DNA of 12,500 bases, from the NCBI GenBank assembly GCA_015478945.1, contig JABUQX010061595.1, positions 1 to 12,500 of the forward strand. Reading direction: 5' to 3'. A model generated the notes under the pieces. The model was not told the DNA's origin and did not search any database. It saw only the letters and a list, made by a program, of their open reading frames with translations. The stretch is from Trachelipus rathkii. Lineage: Eukaryota > Arthropoda > Malacostraca > Isopoda > Trachelipodidae. Made by a program: the position numbers and the translations under genes. Below, one piece after another: positions 1 to 8,128 of this stretch (position 1 is its first letter; every line of letters starts with the position of its first letter).

Positions 1-115
1 ATAATATATATATATATATATATATATTACAATATATATTATATATATTATAATTATATATATATATTATAAGTTTACTATACTAAGTATATATAATATA
101 TATATATATATACTA
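1..115. repeat. AT-rich microsatellite at window start
   Basis: Nearly pure alternating A/T (AT dinucleotide runs broken by TT and AA steps). Simple-sequence DNA with no coding content; it may continue to the left of the window. Confidence 0.9.
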
Positions 116-188
116 CTGACTATATTAAAGAAATATATTAAACGAGATAATAAATAATCAGAATTATATAGTACGTTTCAGTACTGCC

Positions 189-206
189 TTTTAACGTGCG
201 TTAAAA
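189..206. repeat. 18-bp palindrome, TTTTAACG-TG-CGTTAAAA
   Basis: Perfect 8-bp arms around a 2-bp centre, ACGTGCGT core. It could be a binding site for a dimeric factor, or chance. No neighbouring gene supports a role. Confidence 0.5.
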
Positions 207-416
207 TATTATTTCAGCAAAAAAAGAACATCAACAAAATTTTAATTCACGCGCTCACTGGTGACTAATGTGATAGAAACTGATACAATAATCCACACAA
301 CAAAAAAATACACACACTGCAGTCTCTTCCACACCCTTTCTCTATCATCTATACACAGAGAGATGGCGTCGAAGAAAAATTATGCTGCAGTCAATATAAG
401 GTTCTAAAAATAACTT

Positions 417-482
417 CTACTTTTCTTTTCTAAAATAGTCTACTACTTTTCTTTTCAAAAATAGTCTACTACTTTTCTTTCT
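417..482. repeat. 26-bp tandem repeat, about 2.5 copies
   Basis: Units 417-442 and 443-468 differ at a single base (CTACTTTTCTTTTC followed by T or A, then AAAATAGTCTA). A third partial unit starts at 469 and decays after about 14 bases. Pyrimidine-rich and non-coding. Confidence 0.9.
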
Positions 483-729
483 GTAAATTTTATTTGGTGA
501 GAACTTCGCAGAAAATCGAACTGTAATTTCTTGTGTGAGGGGTCGGTGCGTGGAAGACTTTGTACCACTATTCTATTTCCGGAGACGCACAGAATTTTTA
601 CTCTCCGTAGAAAACTTTTATTCAACAAAAAAAAATAAAAATATTCAGGGGACCGACAAACAGTTCACACACAGACAATTACGCCTCAAATATATACATT
701 CATAACTGTATATAAAAGAAGACAAATAA

Positions 730-821
730 ATATAATAATAATAATAATAATAATAATATAATTATTATTGTTACTATTATTAATAATATATTAAAATTTT
801 AATCAAATAAATAAATAAATA
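730..821. repeat. AAT and AAAT microsatellites
   Basis: An ATA/AAT trinucleotide run (about 730-757) followed by its reverse-complement-like ATT run, and an AAAT tetranucleotide run (about 805-821). Simple-sequence DNA. Confidence 0.85.
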
Positions 822-1080
822 AACATATGACTATTTATTACTGTAATAGGCTTGAATAAAAAGAGACAAAAAAAAAAAAAATCTTTTAAAGCAAAGTCAG
901 TTATAACTGGAAATACTGCACGAGAAAACCCCGTTATAAGATCTCTTTACCGTTATTCAACTTCTATTAAACAAACTACGCAGCTGTGAAATCCCATGAA
1001 CTTGATAGCCTCGAACATGAAATATTTAACATATGATTGTTGCGCAGTAAAGAAATATATTACAAGTTGTATAATACATA

Positions 1081-1140
1081 ACGCAAAAAAAAAAAAATAA
1101 TAATCTAAACATATATATAGATAATATATATAAAAAAAAA

Positions 1141-1184
<44 letters not shown>

Positions 1185-1245
1185 TAAAAACTTGAATAAT
1201 ATTTAAGTTTTTTAAAAAAAATTACTATATATATATATATCAAAA
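1081..1245. repeat. AT dinucleotide microsatellite cluster with A tracts
   Basis: A long alternating TA run (about 1141-1179) with shorter AT runs to either side (to about 1241), and several A tracts of eight or more bases. No coding content. Confidence 0.9.
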
Positions 1246-1880
1246 TAAAAAAAAATTATTCTAGAACATATGACAGAAACGGAGCCGTTGTGAGGCTACT
1301 TCAATTACGTCACAAAAGTAAAGGATGCGCGCACCAATCACAGCTAAGAAAATTACAGCAATAAAAAGCCTATGATAAATTTCAGAAAATAAATAATAAA
1401 TAATTTTATAAATTATTATAAATATATTTTAAATACCTTTATCTTTAACAACAAGAAAAAGAAAAAACAAAAAATGTAATGTCACCTACTTATCCGATAT
1501 TTTTACAAAATATACCGTAAATGAGTTCCCCAAAAACAAAACATCCGCATTGCGTATATGAAGGAGAAATTGCGTCGCAGCAAAATGATCTACTCTTGAT
1601 GACCAAGATGGCTTCCAAATTTAATTCGAAAATGCTGTAGGCTTCACTATAGAAGTAGAATAAAAATCACTTGTAGAACGGTCGCCTCAAAAATATAAGA
1701 AAAAAAAAAAAAAATCTTAATAGAATGAAGTTTCCAGGGTACTCTTCTTCGTACCAGACCAGATTTTCTAAATAAATAATCAAATCAAAAGAGTATGTAA
1801 GACCAAATATCTGTCCTGTCACCGTCGAACATTCTTTGCAACCCTTTTTCCTTCTAGCTGGGTTGTACTTTTTAAATCTT
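1246..1880. other. Gene-free stretch, possible promoter-like motifs
   Basis: No supported gene. A CRE-like TTACGTCAC (1305-1313) lies about 20 bp before a CCAAT box (ACCAATCA, 1333-1340) in a GC-richer island. An ATGGCTTCC in start context near 1609 opens only about 10 codons before TAG. These are suggestive motifs without a gene to regulate. Confidence 0.45.
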
Positions 1881-1975
1881 GACTCGTGTTTGACCTAATG
1901 GTAGCATCTAATTCGCCCTTAGAAGTGCAGCAAATAATGGTCTTTTTATTTTATATTTCAGATTCAAATCCTCGG
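1881..1975 (+). repeat. tRNA(Arg)-like SINE head or tRNA pseudogene
   Basis: An internal RNA polymerase III promoter pair is visible: an A box TGACCTAATGG (1891-1901), one base from the TGGCCTAATGG of arginine tRNAs, and a B box GATTCAAATCC (1961-1971). Between them a perfect 5-bp anticodon-type stem, TCTAA/TTAGA (1907-1911 and 1919-1923), encloses a 7-base loop TTCGCCC. The spacing to the B box is about 28 bases too long for a tRNA because an AT-rich stretch (about 1931-1958) interrupts the variable arm, and the T stem does not pair. That favours a SINE or a decayed pseudogene over a working tRNA. No SINE tail or target duplication was identified. Confidence 0.5.
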
Positions 1976-3033
1976 GAGGATGTTGGTAGATAAAGAATGA
2001 TGTGATCAAAAACACTAGGATATGAAAGAAGTTTTTCTAATTTTTATAAATTTTTACTTTGTAAAAATAGTAATAAAATATTATCATATTCCTTAATTTC
2101 TTTATCCAACAAAAACATATAATAAATGTTCATATAATAATTTTATGTCCTTTTCATCTATTTACAGTTTTAATATAAATATATTATACATATGATAGAG
2201 CACTGGTCAAAAATATTTCTTAAAATGGTAATCCTTTTATATTAAATAAAAATCTTCTTAAAAATACATACAGTATTCTTTTTTTAAACAAATGACAATA
2301 AATAGTATTGCAAGTAGTCAATAAATTATTAGAAATAAATGTTCAATGGATTGAATAGAGCTACGGAGTGAGAGCTTCAAAAACATAGACTATGCGCACT
2401 AAGTTTTCTAAGTGAGAAAATATTTCAATGTTTAATCAAATCGTTACCTGGTAATGTAAAATATATTTTCTTGTTCGCTTGTGAACAAATAGGCATTTAG
2501 AAATGGATCAAACTCATACAGGAGCAAAAATATAATAAATAAATCTACTCTTCTTGTGTAGAACGACAAATGTAAATCTTCAATAGTATAGTACTTATAC
2601 TATGATACAGCCTATTCAATGGCTAGCAAACTACGTTGCGGAGAAATCTCAAATCATAGAGAAAAATATAATAATGCCTTTTAAAAGAATTTTCTTCACA
2701 AAATTCTTTTGTAAATAAACTTTAAAATAAGCACAGTCACTTTATAGAAATATAAAACACATTAAAATGATACACAGGTAATTTTAATCTCACTTTTTAT
2801 ATTATAAACAGCGCGCACTTGTAACACTGCTACTCATCACCGAAGTCCAAGCTCTACTCCTCGACACTTTGCTTTCAATTTTCTGTGGAAGCAAATTTTC
2901 ACAACGTTCACATTGGAACTCAAAATTCTTGCTCGAATCCTAAAGTCTTTTTAAAATTTAATAATCTCATAAATGCTTTCACTAAATGTTTTTAAATAAA
3001 ACAAAATCGTAACCATACTTAAAAGTTATGGTA
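1976..3033. other. Gene-free AT-rich stretch
   Basis: No supported coding region, RNA gene or recognised mobile element on either strand. The only clear structure is a 21-bp palindrome at 2583-2603 with 8-bp arms (ATAGTATA/TATACTAT). The slightly GC-richer part 2810-2920 has no open frame. It may be the 3' part of the SINE-like element followed by ordinary intergenic or intronic DNA. Confidence 0.55.
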
Positions 3034-3054
3034 AATATATATATATATATATAT
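3034..3054. repeat. AT microsatellite, left retrotransposon target
   Basis: Alternating AT run interrupted by the retrotransposon; it resumes after 8507. Its last five bases, TATAT (3050-3054), equal the first five after the element (8507-8511). This fits a 5-bp target-site duplication, but the low-complexity sequence makes the match weak evidence alone. Confidence 0.75.
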
Positions 3055-3433
3055 TGATTAAAGTAAAAATATAGTTGTCCTTACCATTTAATTAAAATTT
3101 GAAGATGTCAAGGTTTGGATGATTTATGTACATTTCCATTGAAGATGTTAAAAAGTTTGTTGAGATTTCATTTCCTTTTGCTTATTCTTGATTTTTATTC
3201 TTCATATATATCTTCTTTATTTAATCCTTATTGATCCTTTTTATATGCTATATTTTATCTTTTGCATTAACTTTTTAATTTCTAAGTACTTTTTAAATTT
3301 TATTATTATTCTTATTATTATTCTTATTACTATTAATTACTTCTTAAAATTACATTCAAATCTTAACCTATATTATAATAATTCTATATCAATTTTTGCT
3401 GGAATGAGAAGAAAGGATTAAAAGAATTTATCA
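3055..3433 (-). repeat. 3' LTR of the copia element
   Basis: 379 bp, TGATTAAAG...TTTATCA on the plus strand, matching 8129-8506 almost throughout. Differences from the 5' LTR: one T missing and one A extra near 3076-3084, substitutions near 3214-3220 and 3250, and an A/C plus one extra T near 3273-3280. On the minus strand it carries AATAAA-type sites, one at 3194-3199 (plus-strand TTTATT), a plausible poly(A) signal. It also encodes the last four residues and the stop of the pol frame (TAA at 3418-3420). Confidence 0.97.
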
Positions 3434-6033
3434 TTCTTCCACCTCTCTGCTTCTTCAAATTTGTTTTTTGTCATCTTACATTTGAAGAAGTTCTTATTTG
3501 CTGTTTTATTTTCATTTTCATCCTTTACTCTTCTAGAGATTACATTTTTCATTTTTTTATTATGTAATTCTTTGGTGAAAATATCAGCAAATTGATCATT
3601 ACTGTTCACCCATTCTATTTTGTGTACTTCTTGATTATGTAAATATTCTCTTATTGCTGAGATTATTATTCTCATACTTTTAATTTTTGATTGTCTTTCT
3701 GACATTAGAGTATCTACAAGTGTCTTACTATCTGTTCTTATAATTATAGGTATATTCTTATTAGTAATTTCTTCCCACATTTTTTGAATATATAATGTTT
3801 GTTCAATGCCTTCAAGTAAACTATTTGCCTCTGCTTGTATAACTGAATGATTCACTTTCTTTGATTTATTTGATTTCCACATTATGGGTATCATTTTTCC
3901 TTTTTTATCCACAGCAAAAATTATACATCCCAGTTGTGTTTTATCTCCTTCTCTATTAGCAAATGATGAATCACAATATGTTATGAATTTCTCAATTTTC
4001 TCATTATTTATTTGTATTATATTTAATTCATTTCTGTATTTTTTTATTAATCTATTAAGTTCTTTATAATCTTTAATACTCAGTTCTTTTTCTCCCTTGC
4101 TCATTTTACTAACTATATACGCTAAATCTGGTCTTGTATTTCTTGCCATCCAATTTAATTTACCTATTAATTGTTGTTGGTATTCTTTTACTTCTCTTTT
4201 ATTAAGTTTTCTATTTTCTTTTGTTTTTATTTCCTTAATTGTAATCTTCTCCCAGTAATTATTTTGCTCCATTATTATCATGTTTTCTTCCTGACATAAT
4301 TGAACTCCTAAATATTTAAATGATTCTGAACTACTTTCTCCTATTTCAAAGATATTTTTTAATTTATTTATTATATTGTTTTCAAATTTTTTACTTCCTA
4401 CCCATAAAATATCATCTACATGTGTACATAATAATCCGTCTATATTAATTGAATCTTTCATTATAAATAGTGTTGGTTCCATTTTACTTTGTTTTAAACC
4501 TAACTTAATTAATTGTTTTTTCAATGATAAATACCACATCATAGCAGCATCTTGCAAGCCATATACTGTTTTATTCAATTTCCATAGTTTACCATTATCA
4601 AATTCTGGTGGTGGTTTTAGATATACTCTTCTTGTTATTATATCTCCTTGCAAGTATGCTGCTGAAATATCCATAGCATTTATTTTCCATTTCTTTTCCT
4701 GAGCTATGGTTAGTATCATTTTCATTGCTTCAGATGATACTGTTGGTGCATCTGTTTTTTCCTCCACTTTTTCTTCATATCCTTTAGCTACCAATCTAGC
4801 TTTAAATTTTTTCTTGTTATTCTGCATTAATTTTTCACTAATTACCCATCTTACATTAATTGCTCTTTCACCTTTATCATTTACTTCTTCAAAGACCTTG
4901 TTCTTCTTCCAATTTTCTATCTCTTTCATTTTGGCTTGTTTAATTTCTTCATTTGAATGATTATAATAACTTTGATTTATCTCCTCACCTTCATCTTCAC
5001 TATCTATTTCATCTATTATCTCCTCACTTGCATCCAACGATTCTTCCTCGCTATTTTCTTCATTTTCAATTACATCTAATTCATATATTTTTTCAAATTC
5101 TTTCAAATCTATATCATATATTCTATTTGTATTTAAATTACGTATGTTATAACATTTATTATATTTTTTACTAGTTGCTTTGCCAGCTCTACTAATAACA
5201 TAACAATTTAATATATCTTCATTATTCTTTAATTTCATTTCATAGTATTTACCAGTTTTCACATTTTTTGGATCAATTTCTTCATATTCATCAATTGATG
5301 TCATTTCTTCTTCTTCTTCATCTTCAGTTTGACTTTCATTTTCATTATCAGTTTCATCATCCATAATTTTTGACCATATTATTTCTTCTGTATCATTACC
5401 ATTCTCATTTAAATTATCTATCATGTTTTCATTTCTTTCTTCTTCATATTCATCCTTTTTATCTTCAAGTTCATTATTATTTTCATTTAATTTACTTTTT
5501 TGAATTCTTGTTGAATGAACTTTTGATACAGCTCTTAAAGTACCTCCATGTTTTACTATAATGGTTTTTCCATCTACACACATTATTTTAGCTGGTCCTC
5601 TCCATTCTTTATCAATGTTTCTTTTATAATATACTTCTTCACCTATATTTATATCTTTTGACATGTGTTCTCTTATTTGACTTCTCAATGCACGTTTTAT
5701 TTTTTCTGAACTTTCATTTTCTATATGTATTTTTCTAGCATGTTCTATTGTTTCTAATAATTCTTTAATCATTTCATCAGTATCTCTCTTTTCACTCATT
5801 ATTATGTTATCACAATCTATTATGTTTGGTATTCCTATGTTTCTTCCAAAAACAAGTTGGTTAGGAGCATATCCCAAATAATTTGTTAATCCATTCTTAG
5901 CAAAAACTGCCCATGCCATGCTATTCTTTTTATCATGTCCTTCTTGTTTTAACTTGTATAATGATTCCTTAAGTAACCCTACTACTTTTTCACATAAACC
6001 ATTACTCCATGGGCTTTCTGCCGCTGTACTCAT
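3418..6033 (-). CDS. pol: copia pol: integrase C-terminus, reverse transcriptase, RNase H
   Basis: 871 codons, uninterrupted. Residues 1-16 hold the end of the integrase core, with ESPWSNG and the catalytic-position Glu at about 15. Residues 130-170 form a small module (WRGPAK...VKHGG) like the GPY/F integrase tail. About 185-365 is an acidic, repetitive linker. The RT spans about 390-580: KARLVAKGY, first catalytic Asp at 455 (AMDISAAY), HVDD at 538-541 with both Asp, then YLG at 574. RNase H follows, with likely acidic residues D688 (YCDSS), E735 (QAEA), D768 (RTDS) and D817 (FADIFTKE). The Met at 6033 is not a natural start: the frame is open upstream to a TGA near 6100 and the product would normally be cut from a polyprotein. 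The stop lies in the 3' LTR. The enzyme copies element RNA in virus-like particles. Confidence 0.93.
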   Translation of the reverse strand: MSTAAESPWSNGLCEKVVGLLKESLYKLKQEGHDKKNSMAWAVFAKNGLTNYLGYAPNQLVFGRNIGIPNIIDCDNIIMSEKRDTDEMIKELLETIEHARKIHIENESSEKIKRALRSQIREHMSKDINIGEEVYYKRNIDKEWRGPAKIMCVDGKTIIVKHGGTLRAVSKVHSTRIQKSKLNENNNELEDKKDEYEEERNENMIDNLNENGNDTEEIIWSKIMDDETDNENESQTEDEEEEEMTSIDEYEEIDPKNVKTGKYYEMKLKNNEDILNCYVISRAGKATSKKYNKCYNIRNLNTNRIYDIDLKEFEKIYELDVIENEENSEEESLDASEEIIDEIDSEDEGEEINQSYYNHSNEEIKQAKMKEIENWKKNKVFEEVNDKGERAINVRWVISEKLMQNNKKKFKARLVAKGYEEKVEEKTDAPTVSSEAMKMILTIAQEKKWKINAMDISAAYLQGDIITRRVYLKPPPEFDNGKLWKLNKTVYGLQDAAMMWYLSLKKQLIKLGLKQSKMEPTLFIMKDSINIDGLLCTHVDDILWVGSKKFENNIINKLKNIFEIGESSSESFKYLGVQLCQEENMIIMEQNNYWEKITIKEIKTKENRKLNKREVKEYQQQLIGKLNWMARNTRPDLAYIVSKMSKGEKELSIKDYKELNRLIKKYRNELNIIQINNEKIEKFITYCDSSFANREGDKTQLGCIIFAVDKKGKMIPIMWKSNKSKKVNHSVIQAEANSLLEGIEQTLYIQKMWEEITNKNIPIIIRTDSKTLVDTLMSERQSKIKSMRIIISAIREYLHNQEVHKIEWVNSNDQFADIFTKELHNKKMKNVISRRVKDENENKTANKNFFKCKMTKNKFEEAERWKNDKFF
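3434..3448 (-). other. Polypurine tract for plus-strand priming
   Basis: Immediately inside the 3' LTR, minus strand AGAGAGGTGGAAGAA: 14 purines of 15, touching the LTR boundary. This is the expected place and composition for the RNase H-resistant primer of second-strand synthesis. It lies inside the pol frame and is also translated (as part of ERWKN). Confidence 0.8.
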
Positions 6034-6987
6034 TAATTTGATATTCTCAATTTTGTCGTAAAAGTTTCCATATCTTCGTTTTGAAATTCTCTTCCTGCAT
6101 CAGAACGAGGTAATAATACTATTAGGACTTCAAAATATTATTAATCCATTTTCGATTTACCTTTCTATAAATTCTTACTGGTTTTATTTAACCATACTGC
6201 CTGTGGTATATCTTGTGCATGGCTCTATAACTAAAAATTTATTACTTTCAAATCTTTCCCACATCTTAATTTGAATGTAGATTCACTTGAATTTAATTTG
6301 GCTAATGGCAACACCTACACAGGTCCTTGTGGAGTTTTCTTATAGTTCCTCTACATATTTCGCATTCTTTCCACAATTTCTCCAATTACTTTTCTTACCA
6401 TTATTCCAAAAATTTCTCTTTTATTTGCTTTTTGATTAGCATCTTTAATTTGTTTAATAATTTTTCTATTCCACAATGAGCAAATTGTCTATGTAGCTTT
6501 TTTAATTTTTCTTTTCTATCTTTTTCTTTTATCCAATTTTCTTTAAATTGGCTGATCCAACATGTTTCATTTTGTTTTTTATTCAATAATATGCATGAGT
6601 GTCCTCCTTCATTATCAAATGTTTGTACTTTCTGTAGATTTAAATCACAAATATCAACAGTTCCATCTTCAATATTAATTTTTAATTTCATTCTTTTCAT
6701 AGCTGATTTACCAAGTAATAAAGGTATATCACCCTCTATTACATTGATTTTTAAATCAAAACTCTTTCCTTGATTATGTACCGAAGGCAATAACCTATTT
6801 CTTTAAAATTTTATATTCATGTTTTTCCAAATACGAAAGCAACCATTTTTAAAACTTTTGTGTGTCTTTATATATTCTGTAATTCCTCATCAGTTAAACT
6901 TCCACTATCAATTTTGTTAACTCCTAATTCTCCAATTACGTGTCTCTATACTTCCTGTATCTATAATAGCCACTACATCTCTGATAT
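6034..6987 (-). pseudogene. Frame-broken protease and integrase N-terminal/core region
   Basis: This stretch should join gag to the RT frame but is split by at least six frame changes or stops. Protease: the catalytic DTG (VVAIIDTGS) is at 6953-6961, out of frame with gag and soon followed by a stop. The protease tail, IPLLLGKSAMK, lies in the open piece 6401-6790, which opens at a TTG within a longer frame and so has no real start. That piece ends with the first half of the integrase HHCC zinc finger, LHRQFAH. The CxxC half (CEIC) is at 6353-6364 in another frame. The integrase second-Asp motif, SDAGREF, is at 6081-6104 in a third frame; a missing base in the A run at 6060-6063 would account for its offset from the downstream frame. 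All core parts are recognisable, so the decay is recent, but neither enzyme can be made from this copy by ordinary translation. Confidence 0.85.
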
Positions 6988-8088
6988 TTAATTTCTTTTA
7001 GAGTCAGTATATTCTTCATTATTATTTAAAAATATTCTATTTATTTTTATTTTTTCTAATTCACTTTCTGTTCCATTTATTCTATCTTCTTTTTCTGTAT
7101 CAATAATTGAGGTAATTTTTTCAAAATATTGTTTTTCATTATGTTTTTCTATGAAAAATATAGTTTTATTTTTTTCTTCTATTTGTTCATATTCTTTACA
7201 ATTTTTCATTATGTGTCCTTCTTTTTTACATTTCCAACACACATTATTATATTCTTCATTCCAATAGCAATCTTCTGTTTTATGATTATTCCTTTTACAA
7301 ATACCACATTTATTAAAATTAAATGTTCTTTCTCTCCAGTAACATTCATCAGTGTTATGATTATTGTATTTACATATTGTACAAAATTTATTATTATTAT
7401 TATACCAATTTTCATTTTTAGTGCCTTCTTTTTCTACAATTTCACATACTGATTCCATCATATTTACAATTGATTCTTTAGTTGTTAGAAAAATATTTGT
7501 TTTAATTCCTTCAATCTTATTTATAATTAACTTTCTTTCCATGTCCTTCATATTAGAATTACTAATCAATTGGTATGAATGTACCTTATCACTTATTTTA
7601 ATGTCATCCAGTTTTTCACAATCTCTTTTTGCTTTATCATACCTTGCTACATATTCTCTGAAAGATTCTCCTTTCCTTTGTTGCATATTCAATAGTGTTT
7701 GTACTTTAATATAATCTTGTTCTTTATTTCTACTATATCTTTCTTTTAATGTATTTATAATAATTTCTACTCCATTTTCTGTCCATATTTCTTTTTCATT
7801 TAAGGACATAATTACTTCTAGTGGTTCTCCTGCTAAACCTCCTATTATTTGTGCTAATTTAGTTTTTTCATTTTCTTCAGATACTTCTCTCCATATTTTT
7901 AACTTGAATAAGTATTCTTCAAAAGATTCTTCTTTTTTTCCACTAAATTTAGGTATTATTAAATTCATTTTTCTTTGTTCATTTTTTACTCCTTTTTCTT
8001 TACTATCCATCAGTTCCTTTATCATATCAGTTAGTTTATCCATTGTTATCTGCAAAATTTCTTTTGCAGTTTCTTCTTCTTTTGACAT
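6988..8088 (-). CDS. gag: copia gag (capsid/nucleocapsid) protein
   Basis: 366 codons, ATG at 8088, 40 bases inside the 5' LTR. The N-terminal two thirds resemble the copia/UBN2-type Gag domain: IIPKFSGKKEESFEEYLFKL, a central LKERYSRNKEQ segment and QRKGESFREYVARYD. The C-terminal part has three zinc knuckles of the form C-x2-C-x4-H-x4-C: CTICKYNNHNTDEC, CGICKRNNHKTEDC and CWKCKKEGHIMKNC. Two of them are followed by YW and lie in tandem, pointing to nucleic-acid binding during packaging. Gag would assemble cytoplasmic virus-like particles around the element RNA. The frame stops at 6988-6990 just before the protease DTG, which lies in the -1 frame. This could be a lost base in a former gag-pol fusion or a programmed shift, but no classic slippery heptamer was seen. 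Confidence 0.93.
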   Translation of the reverse strand: MSKEEETAKEILQITMDKLTDMIKELMDSKEKGVKNEQRKMNLIIPKFSGKKEESFEEYLFKLKIWREVSEENEKTKLAQIIGGLAGEPLEVIMSLNEKEIWTENGVEIIINTLKERYSRNKEQDYIKVQTLLNMQQRKGESFREYVARYDKAKRDCEKLDDIKISDKVHSYQLISNSNMKDMERKLIINKIEGIKTNIFLTTKESIVNMMESVCEIVEKEGTKNENWYNNNNKFCTICKYNNHNTDECYWRERTFNFNKCGICKRNNHKTEDCYWNEEYNNVCWKCKKEGHIMKNCKEYEQIEEKNKTIFFIEKHNEKQYFEKITSIIDTEKEDRINGTESELEKIKINRIFLNNNEEYTDSKRN

Positions 8089-8128
8089 TTTGTTTGTTTA
8101 TTATATTAGGTCTTATTTGAATGTAAAA
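8089..8128 (-). other. Leader between 5' LTR and gag, primer-binding-site position
   Basis: 40 bases from the LTR edge to the gag ATG. The minus strand reads TTTTACATTCAAATAAGACC right after the LTR, so there is no TGG-starting match to a tRNA 3' end. Some copia elements prime from an internal tRNA fragment, which may apply here; the primer is not identifiable by eye. Confidence 0.6.

Larger units (their letters stand above)
116..1080. other. Gene-free AT-rich stretch with small repeats
   Basis: No open frame of convincing length or composition on either strand. It holds an 18-bp palindrome (189-206), a 26-bp tandem repeat (417-482), an AAT-type microsatellite around 730-757, an AAAT-type run around 805-821 and an A13 tract near 869. 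A start codon in a good context (ATGGCG at 363) opens only 14 codons before a stop, with no strong splice donor. The moderately GC-richer patch 530-600 could be untranslated or regulatory DNA, but nothing proves it. Confidence 0.6.

Noticed and set aside
417..482. CRISPR-like repeat array
   Set aside because: The 26-bp units are directly adjacent with no spacers; this is a plain tandem repeat in eukaryotic DNA.
1881..1975. Functional tRNA gene
   Set aside because: The T stem does not pair, the acceptor stem is not evident, and an AT-rich insert separates the arms.
3188..3421. 77-codon plus-strand frame in the left LTR, membrane-protein-like
   Set aside because: It lies wholly in LTR sequence, reads as AT-rich Ile/Leu/Phe noise, and is not kept in the other LTR because of indels.
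3884..5561. Several plus-strand open frames of 60-108 codons opposite the RT/RNase H region
   Set aside because: They are antisense to a long frame with clear RT and RNase H motifs, are rich in Phe, Ile and Leu from the AT-rich complement, and show no domain of their own.
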